Shown: positions 29,585 to 34,441 of the stretch, in pieces | Position numbering within the stretch: the stretch's first letter is position 1 | How the letters are laid out: every line of letters begins with the position of its first letter | IMG/VR virus record: IMGVR_UViG_3300030012_001759 | Coordinates: 1 to 34,441 of that record | Origin: a virus | Length of the DNA: 34,441 nt | Strand: one strand, 5' to 3' | Notes under the pieces: model-generated | Seen by the model: the letters and a program-made list of their open reading frames with translations, nothing else | Told to the model about the DNA's origin: nothing | Databases searched by the model: none | Position numbers and translations under genes: made by a program

Positions 29585-29769
29585 TGGGTAAACAACTAAA
29601 CAAAGTATCAAAGAAAGATTGCCTTGATGCGATTGAATATCTATTCACACATGGTTATACTCTAGAAATGACTAGGGATAAAAGGCATTATACTGAGATC
29701 TTACTTAAAAAAGTAGCGAATGATTATAATATTAAACTTGAAGGTATAGATGATGAGGTGGAACTATGA
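29584..29769 (+). CDS. Unknown small protein (61 aa)
   Basis: Unrecognised. 61 aa, mostly helical with K-K-D-C-L-D-A-I-E-Y-L and R-H-Y-T-E-I-L-L-K-K, acidic end. Ribosome site CGAAAGGG lies 8 nt upstream in the duplicated leader. Overlaps the next gene by 4 bp (ATGA). Confidence 0.55.
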   Translation: MGKQLNKVSKKDCLDAIEYLFTHGYTLEMTRDKRHYTEILLKKVANDYNIKLEGIDDEVEL

Positions 29770-30008
29770 GTAAAATATTTAATCACAATGGTGTTAAAAT
29801 CGATATAAGAGGTGAAAATTCTTTATATGTAGATATCAAGGGTCAAACTATTTATATAGATACAAGTATATCTAATGAGCTAATTGTTACTTCTTGGAAC
29901 AATTGTAAAGAAAGTAAATCAGACTTTACAGCAGATTGGGATATTATTCAAAAGCTAGATGAAGATAAACTCGTACTTTATACAGAGCTAGAAAGTGAGG
30001 TGAAGTGA
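29766..30008 (+). CDS. Unknown small protein (80 aa)
   Basis: Unrecognised. 80 aa, beta-rich start (N-H-N-G-V-K-I-D-I-R-G-E-N, then Y-V-D-I-K-G-Q-T-I-Y-I-D) and acidic C-terminus. No cysteine cluster except one Cys. GAGGTG upstream overlaps the end of the previous gene. It precedes the methyltransferase, whose start overlaps its stop. Confidence 0.55.
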   Translation: MSKIFNHNGVKIDIRGENSLYVDIKGQTIYIDTSISNELIVTSWNNCKESKSDFTADWDIIQKLDEDKLVLYTELESEVK

Positions 30009-31141
30009 TGGCTAATAATACACCCCTCAGGGTATTTTCTATGTTCACAGGAATTGGTGGGTTCGAAGTCGGACTCATTAATTCTAATCTTGCGTATAAA
30101 ATGGTAGGTTTTAGCGAGGTAGATAAATACGCGATCCAAATCTATAACAAACATTTTAAAGGAATAAAAAATTATGGAGATGCAACAGCAATCAATGAAA
30201 CTGAATTACCAAACTTCGACTTACTCGTTGGAGGATTTCCTTGTCAAGCTTTCAGCATGGCAGGAAAAAGAAAAGGATTCAACGACACAAGAGGTACGCT
30301 CTTTTTTGATATCGCAAGGATTCTCTCCGAGAAAAAACCCAAATATTTTATACTCGAAAACGTTAAAGGTCTACTTTCTCATGACAAGGGAAGAACTTTA
30401 CAGACAATCTTTGGGGTTCTCTCCGACTTGGGGTATGAGTATCAATGGGAAATACTTAATAGTAAGAACTTCGGAGTCCCACAGAATAGGGAACGAGTGT
30501 ATATTGTCGGACATCTTAGAGGAACAAGTAGACCCAAAATATTTCCTATCGGAGAAAGCAAAGAAATATCTGATACGAGCAGAGAATCGAAAAGGTCAGA
30601 AAGTAGCCAAGTATCATCAACGATAACGAGTAATTATAAGCGTGGTGTTCATGCGATGGGTGAACAATATATTATAGAGAATAAATTAAAACAAATAGGC
30701 AATATAGACACTAAGGGTCATAATTCTATTTGGGGAAGGGTATATGATACGCAAGGGATAGCTGCAACAATAAATGCGCATGGTAGAGGGCTTGGTGCTA
30801 AGACAGGATTGTACCAAGTCCAAGTGCGAGAGGCAACGAAAAAGGGTTACGCAGTTGCTGAAGAAGGTGATTCTATTAATCTATCTGTTCCTAACTCTAA
30901 TACTAGGCGTGGAAGGGTAGGTAAGAAAATCGCTCAAACTATCGACACAGGTATGCAACAACACACACTTCAGGACTCTCAGATCCGTAGGCTTACCCCA
31001 AGGGAATGCGAACGACTCCAAGGATTTCCTGACGATTGGACGGAAGGAATCTCAGATACTCAACGCTATAAATGTTTAGGAAATGCAGTTACGACCAATG
31101 TAGTTACTGCGATAATCAATAGGCTTTATTCTAATAATTAA
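30008..31141 (+). CDS. DNA cytosine-C5 methyltransferase
   Basis: 377 aa from ATG 30008 (GAGG 7 nt upstream); an in-frame GTG at 30005 is an alternative. Motif I F-S-M-F-T-G-I-G-G-F-E, motif IV G-G-F-P-C79-Q with the catalytic Cys, motif VI E-N-V, motif VIII Q-N-R-E-R-V-Y-I-V-G, motif IX R-E-C-E-R-L-Q-G-F-P, motif X G-N-A-V. The set is complete; the region 190-300 is the target recognition domain. No cognate restriction enzyme is seen, so it is an orphan enzyme that may protect phage DNA or alter expression. Its end overlaps by 4 bp the convergent gene at 31138. Confidence 0.92.
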   Translation: MANNTPLRVFSMFTGIGGFEVGLINSNLAYKMVGFSEVDKYAIQIYNKHFKGIKNYGDATAINETELPNFDLLVGGFPCQAFSMAGKRKGFNDTRGTLFFDIARILSEKKPKYFILENVKGLLSHDKGRTLQTIFGVLSDLGYEYQWEILNSKNFGVPQNRERVYIVGHLRGTSRPKIFPIGESKEISDTSRESKRSESSQVSSTITSNYKRGVHAMGEQYIIENKLKQIGNIDTKGHNSIWGRVYDTQGIAATINAHGRGLGAKTGLYQVQVREATKKGYAVAEEGDSINLSVPNSNTRRGRVGKKIAQTIDTGMQQHTLQDSQIRRLTPRECERLQGFPDDWTEGISDTQRYKCLGNAVTTNVVTAIINRLYSNN

Positions 31142-31476
31142 AACGAGAGGGTATCTTCCTCAATACCTGGAAATTTCTTCCGAAGTCTATTTCTGGCTGC
31201 AAGCTTATCCCTGTTGTAATTATATTTACCCTTAAAACACTTGGTCATTTCATCGACTTCCGTAACAGGATGCCATGTAATCGCTAGTTTACAATGGACT
31301 ACATCCTGTTCATTTTGGTAAGCATATGGACATTTCCCTGAATCTGCATGTTTGCATGGGCTATCCTCTTTAATAATATGGAACTCAGGGTCTATAATAT
31401 TATGGAACGAAGGGTCAATTAGCTCTTCAAAGGTTTTTTCGGTTTTCTCTTTATTTTCCACTTTGTCTACACACAC
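31138..31476 (-). CDS. Unknown Cys/His-containing protein (112 aa)
   Basis: Unrecognised. Acidic Lys/Glu-rich start, repeated D-P-S/E-F-H-x-I-I segments, then C41-K-H, C49-P-Y-A-Y, H-C62-K-L and K-C80-F, a spaced Cys/His set that could bind zinc or an Fe-S cluster. The C-terminus is basic. Last gene of the early leftward operon, after the repeat array; convergent with the methyltransferase. Confidence 0.55.
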   Translation of the reverse strand: MCVDKVENKEKTEKTFEELIDPSFHNIIDPEFHIIKEDSPCKHADSGKCPYAYQNEQDVVHCKLAITWHPVTEVDEMTKCFKGKYNYNRDKLAARNRLRKKFPGIEEDTLSF

Positions 31477-31480
31477 ACAG

Positions 31481-31553
31481 TGTCGTATCTGTCGTAAACT
31501 ACTAAAAAATGTCGTTCGTGTCGTAAAGTACGACAGTTACGACAGTTACGACA
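31481..31553. repeat. Array of TGTCGTA words in both orientations (candidate origin or operator)
   Basis: TGTCGTA at 31481, 31490 and 31519 and TGTCGTT at 31510, then the inverse TACGACA at 31529, 31538 and 31547. Spacing is 9 bp within each group, and TGTCGTA-aag-TACGACA forms an inverted repeat at 31519-31535. The array sits between the helicase gene and the 112-aa gene, beside primase and exonuclease. Iterons of this kind bind an initiator or a repressor; which one is not decided by sequence. Confidence 0.75.
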
Positions 31554-31562
31554 TAGGGTGTG

Positions 31563-32669
31563 TTACGATTCATCTTTGATAATTTCTAGGTCTGTTTTCT
31601 TAAATAAGCCCTGTTTTTCCTTCTTGATCAACCCTGCTGTAAGCAAATCAGCAATCCATCGATCTCCTGTCCTGCGTGTCAAATTGAACTGATTTTCGAC
31701 CACATTTAGAAATCTCGATGTATCAAATCTGTCATCCATTTCATCCAAAGCCTCTTTATATTGACCCAATTTGTTTACAGGCATAAAGTGAACCGAAGGA
31801 TTCTCAACGATACCTTTCTTCGTAAACAAATGCGTATCATTCGACCATTGCAGCAGAAAATGATGGTGCGATGCATTGCTAATCCTACTCTTCACAATGC
31901 GCATCAATCGATACTCCGTATTTACCGAGCTTCTGCCAAGCAATATCCCAAACTCAATCCAATTCTGCAGACTACTCGCACCCTGCATACGCTCTAGGCT
32001 CAACTCGGTCTCACCCATGCTTTTATTAAAGTGAGCCACAAGTATCAGCGATATGTCATTCGCAGTCACCACATTATCAATCCTACGCAACAACTTCTTG
32101 ATCTCATCGTTTCTCGATAGATTTACATTCGTACTCGCATATAGATTGTCCACTATCAGCAACTGCGGTTTGACTTTCTCTACTGTGTTTCCTATTTTTT
32201 CCCACACATCATCGAATGTCTCATTATCGAACACATTGATGTGTAAATTCTGGAGTCCTTCTTGCGTTACATGGAGATTCGATATGATTTTCTGTATCCT
32301 GCGATTGACCTCGTCGTTCGATATCTCCAGGTTCACATACAATACACTATAATCTTTCTTTATCGCATGACCCATGAACTCTCCAATACCACACGCTATC
32401 CGTACAGCCATCTCCATTACAAAGTAACTCTTATTAGCACCTGTCATACCACCGATCACTGTCTTCACACCTTTAGCAACTAGGTCCTCTACTATCCAGT
32501 TTACAGGTTTTGGTGTTATTTTTAGTAGGTCCGCAGCAGTGGTAACCTCAAATGATTTCTTGCCCTGACTAAGTATATCGTCAATGCGTACACCATTCTC
32601 TGCATGATCGGTAATATCTTGCCCAATTTCTGACCCATTAGGGTGTACGACTGTCTTCACTCTACCCAT
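31563..32669 (-). CDS. RepA/DnaB-type hexameric helicase ATPase (AAA_25-like)
   Basis: 368 aa. RecA-like core from about residue 55: N-W-I-V-E-D-L-V-A-K-G, then the P-loop G-M-T-G-A-N-K-S (74-81), Y-V-N-L-E-I-S (111-117), Walker B L-L-I-V-D-N-L (170-176), and V-A-H-F-N-K-S. The C-terminal ~60 residues carry a winged-helix-like part (W-I-A-D-L-L-T-A-G-L-I-K-K-E). The P-loop has Asn where the last Gly is expected. It would unwind DNA next to the primase, with which it overlaps by 8 bp. Confidence 0.75.
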   Translation of the reverse strand: MGRVKTVVHPNGSEIGQDITDHAENGVRIDDILSQGKKSFEVTTAADLLKITPKPVNWIVEDLVAKGVKTVIGGMTGANKSYFVMEMAVRIACGIGEFMGHAIKKDYSVLYVNLEISNDEVNRRIQKIISNLHVTQEGLQNLHINVFDNETFDDVWEKIGNTVEKVKPQLLIVDNLYASTNVNLSRNDEIKKLLRRIDNVVTANDISLILVAHFNKSMGETELSLERMQGASSLQNWIEFGILLGRSSVNTEYRLMRIVKSRISNASHHHFLLQWSNDTHLFTKKGIVENPSVHFMPVNKLGQYKEALDEMDDRFDTSRFLNVVENQFNLTRRTGDRWIADLLTAGLIKKEKQGLFKKTDLEIIKDES

Positions 32670-33408
32670 GGCTCAATTGCTCCACGATACTGAGCGAACC
32701 ATTGACTCCTGCCTCATCATTATCATACATCACACGAATCTCCTCAAACTTGCGTAATACATCGATATACTGAACAGGAATCTTACTCATACACCCTGCG
32801 GTCAAACATATTGCCTGATGTCCTTGCGAAATACTTGTAATCACATCCTTTTCTCCCTCTACGATTAATAATGGCTTACGAAGGTCGTACTTACCAAACA
32901 TATACATCGGATAGATTGTATTCCCATTGTGTCCTTTAATTCCATGTTTTTTGTGCCATTTAATATTAACCAATCTACCTTTTATATCATGAATACCAAA
33001 TACCAAACATTGTTTTTTCACATCAAATCCCACTAAACAACTGCTGACCACATCTTTTTTCCACCCATATTTCTTCTCAGCCCCTGCCATAAACTTGGTT
33101 AGAAAATAATCTTGGTACGCAAACATCAAGGTAGCCCACGACTCATCGACAAGTTTAAATTTCTCGACCGCATCGAACCTTGGCTTCGGAGCATACACCT
33201 TCTTCGTGTCTTCTATACCCATTTTTTCCTTGAATGCTCTAATACCACCCTGACCACATCCACTTCTGCAGATCCACGCACCTTTCTCCACATTGAATCC
33301 AAACGAAGGCTTGGTGTCCTCATGAAAAGGACATTTCGCAATATATTCGTTACCATGAGATTGTTTAATACCATCCAGGTATTGACTAAAAAAATTAAGA
33401 TAATCCAC
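32662..33408 (-). CDS. DNA primase (CHC2 zinc finger plus TOPRIM)
   Basis: 248 aa. Zinc finger: C26-P-F-H29 and C47...C51 (A-K-C-P-F-H-E-D-T-K-P-S and W-I-C-R-S-G-C). TOPRIM: L-I-V-E-G-E-K-D-V (181-189, E184) and M-Y-D-N-D-E-A-G (227-234; D229, D231). Small like the primase half of T7 gp4 rather than full DnaG; a helicase-interacting C-terminus is missing and the ATPase is a separate gene. Makes primers for phage replication. Confidence 0.88.
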   Translation of the reverse strand: MDYLNFFSQYLDGIKQSHGNEYIAKCPFHEDTKPSFGFNVEKGAWICRSGCGQGGIRAFKEKMGIEDTKKVYAPKPRFDAVEKFKLVDESWATLMFAYQDYFLTKFMAGAEKKYGWKKDVVSSCLVGFDVKKQCLVFGIHDIKGRLVNIKWHKKHGIKGHNGNTIYPMYMFGKYDLRKPLLIVEGEKDVITSISQGHQAICLTAGCMSKIPVQYIDVLRKFEEIRVMYDNDEAGVNGSLSIVEQLSHG

Positions 33409-33424
33409 TCTCCCTCCTAATATT

Positions 33425-34072
33425 TTAAGGTTTTAGCTTATCAAGCTCCAAACAGCACTTAAATACCTTCCATCCCCAGTCTAGCTGTTTGCGACTAATG
33501 TTATGATGCGTGAACGCACCTGTATTCTTATCGAGCCTTAATACATACCCATATTCAATCTTAGCCTTTGGTTGCATCCTTTCGTACATATGGCAGTATG
33601 CACCAAGCTGTATAATATGGTCATCGTACAGGAATTTGCTCGTTTTTATGTCTCCAATAACTACCTCACCACCGATTTTTGCAACTTGGTCGGCTGTACC
33701 GCCTACTTCTAGCTCTTCATCGACCAAAACTAGCTCTGTGCCGATAAATTTTGGCTTGTATGCCTTTCTCCACTGCTTAAAAGCCTCAAATCCATTGTTT
33801 GCCTTCTCAATTTGCTCGGCAGAATAGCTTGAGGTCTTTGGAACTTCGTTCTTTATGTCGCATTCCACGAGATAATGGGTCAAAGTTCCAATATTTGCAG
33901 CCTCTTTCAGCACCAATTCAGGGTCGTAACCTGATAATGCTTGTCTTCTAGCCCATCCTATCAATACTTGCTTGTTCCAACCAAGATTATTACCCAAAAT
34001 CGTGGTAACTGACCGACATTTCTTGCCTTTTTTTGTTACATAACTGCCACCATGCGCTTTAGTCCTCGCCAT
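33425..34072 (-). CDS. RecB-like PD-(D/E)XK exonuclease
   Basis: 215 aa. G-T-L-T-H66 (motif with His), G-G-T-A-D128-Q, the catalytic strand V-I-G-D141-I-K143-T-S, and Q155-L-G-A-Y, matching the H...D...D-x-K...Q-x-x-x-Y set of Cas4/RecB-type nucleases. Probably trims DNA ends in recombination together with the SSB and the resolvase. Overlaps the GIY-YIG gene by 14 bp. Confidence 0.8.
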   Translation of the reverse strand: MARTKAHGGSYVTKKGKKCRSVTTILGNNLGWNKQVLIGWARRQALSGYDPELVLKEAANIGTLTHYLVECDIKNEVPKTSSYSAEQIEKANNGFEAFKQWRKAYKPKFIGTELVLVDEELEVGGTADQVAKIGGEVVIGDIKTSKFLYDDHIIQLGAYCHMYERMQPKAKIEYGYVLRLDKNTGAFTHHNISRKQLDWGWKVFKCCLELDKLKP

Positions 34073-34441
34073 TTTCGTACTCCTTTACAAATTCTAGTTC
34101 TTGTTTTAAGTTTTCACGCATTACCAAGTAACACGCATCCGACATACTGCATTGATGCATCGTAGCATAGACTCGTAATGCTCTAACAAGATCTTCTCTA
34201 AGGCTCAGTCTCATCTTAACAGTCTCTTGATTGGTAATCTTGTTATATAACTGTTTATTTAGCTTTGGCTTTAGCCTTTGAATCAGGCGAATTTCGAGCT
34301 TTGTTCGCTCATCTATGGTATCAGTTGCCCTTACCTTTAAATAAGCTAATTTACCCCTTTTAGGGTGCTTGTATATACGTCCTCTTACATTCTTTGACTG
34401 ACCTATATATATAAGCTCGTCATTGGCATCGTACATTGCAT
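34059..34441 (-). CDS. GIY-YIG nuclease with C-terminal ribbon-helix-helix segment (right-hand part)
   Basis: Joined with 1-154 this gives 145 aa. GIY (17-19), YIG (30-32), R38/R40, H44, catalytic E68 in L-E-I-R-L-I-Q-R-L, and K-P-K-L-N80, a complete nuclease core. From about 95 the protein has M-R-L-S-L-R-E-D-L-V-R-A-L-R-V, which looks like a ribbon-helix-helix DNA-binding segment. Small stand-alone GIY-YIG proteins of phages are homing or host-DNA-degrading nucleases or repair factors. Position in the early operon and ATGA coupling suggest an early function. Bases 34343-34441 repeat 1-99. Confidence 0.85.
   Translation of the reverse strand, partial: AMYDANDELIYIGQSKNVRGRIYKHPKRGKLAYLKVRATDTIDERTKLEIRLIQRLKPKLNKQLYNKITNQETVKMRLSLREDLVRALRVYATMHQCSMSDACYLVMRENLKQELEFVKEYENGED
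34343..34441. repeat. Terminal direct repeat, right copy
   Basis: Identical to bases 1-99; see the left copy. The length of 99 equals a common assembler word size, which supports an artefact of circle closure rather than a biological repeat. Confidence 0.9.

Noticed and set aside
34059-34436. GIY-YIG protein of 125 aa starting at 34436
   Set aside because: It would lack the GIY motif; the true start is across the circle joint at 154.

Overview
The window is a complete, circular, AT-rich genome of a tailed bacteriophage (siphovirus-like, temperate or formerly temperate). The first 99 bases reappear exactly as the last 99 bases, so the unique circle is 34,342 bp and the window ends fall inside one gene (a GIY-YIG nuclease). 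The host cannot be named from the sequence. The tail-fibre repeat types, the endosialidase-chaperone fibre and the run of tiny Lys/Arg-rich proteins look like what I remember from marine phages. Clear Shine-Dalgarno sites argue for an SD-using host rather than Bacteroidota (inference). No tRNA, rRNA or CRISPR array was seen.

Layout. (1) An immunity point at about 2.47-2.57 kb: a small XRE regulator (leftward) and a tyrosine integrase (rightward, 2567-3568) share a divergent promoter region. (2) An early leftward operon starts with the XRE gene, runs through SSB, a Holliday-junction-type nuclease and several tiny proteins, passes the circle joint, and continues through the GIY-YIG nuclease, a RecB-like exonuclease, primase and a RepA/DnaB-type ATPase, ending at 31.14 kb. 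An array of TGTCGTA words beside the helicase gene is a candidate origin or operator. (3) A late leftward operon from 28.14 to 3.54 kb is almost gapless, with many ATGA or TAATG overlaps: sigma-like activator, terS, terL, portal, MuF, a tail-completion-like protein, scaffold, major capsid protein, Zn-ribbon protein, S74 fibre, membrane proteins, basic proteins, lysis genes, connector, tail terminator, major tail protein, tail chaperones, tape measure, hub, and a repeat-rich adhesin flanked by two related tail proteins. (4) A rightward accessory operon (28.45-31.14 kb): GP88-like protein, three or four small proteins and a cytosine-C5 methyltransferase.

Most notable. (a) The major capsid gene is interrupted after codon 9 by a 229-nt ORF-less group I intron whose P1, P3-P9 and P10 helices can all be drawn; the intact protein (280 aa) exists only after splicing. 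(b) A type I hammerhead ribozyme with a perfect core lies 2 nt after the GP88-like stop codon. (c) The tail chaperones are joined by a -1 frameshift at the dnaX-type heptamer A AAA AAG followed by a stem-loop. (d) A 12-codon, six-cysteine ORF is bracketed by ATGA overlaps at both ends. (e) Several expressed-looking mini-genes of 30-60 codons fill what would otherwise look like gaps.
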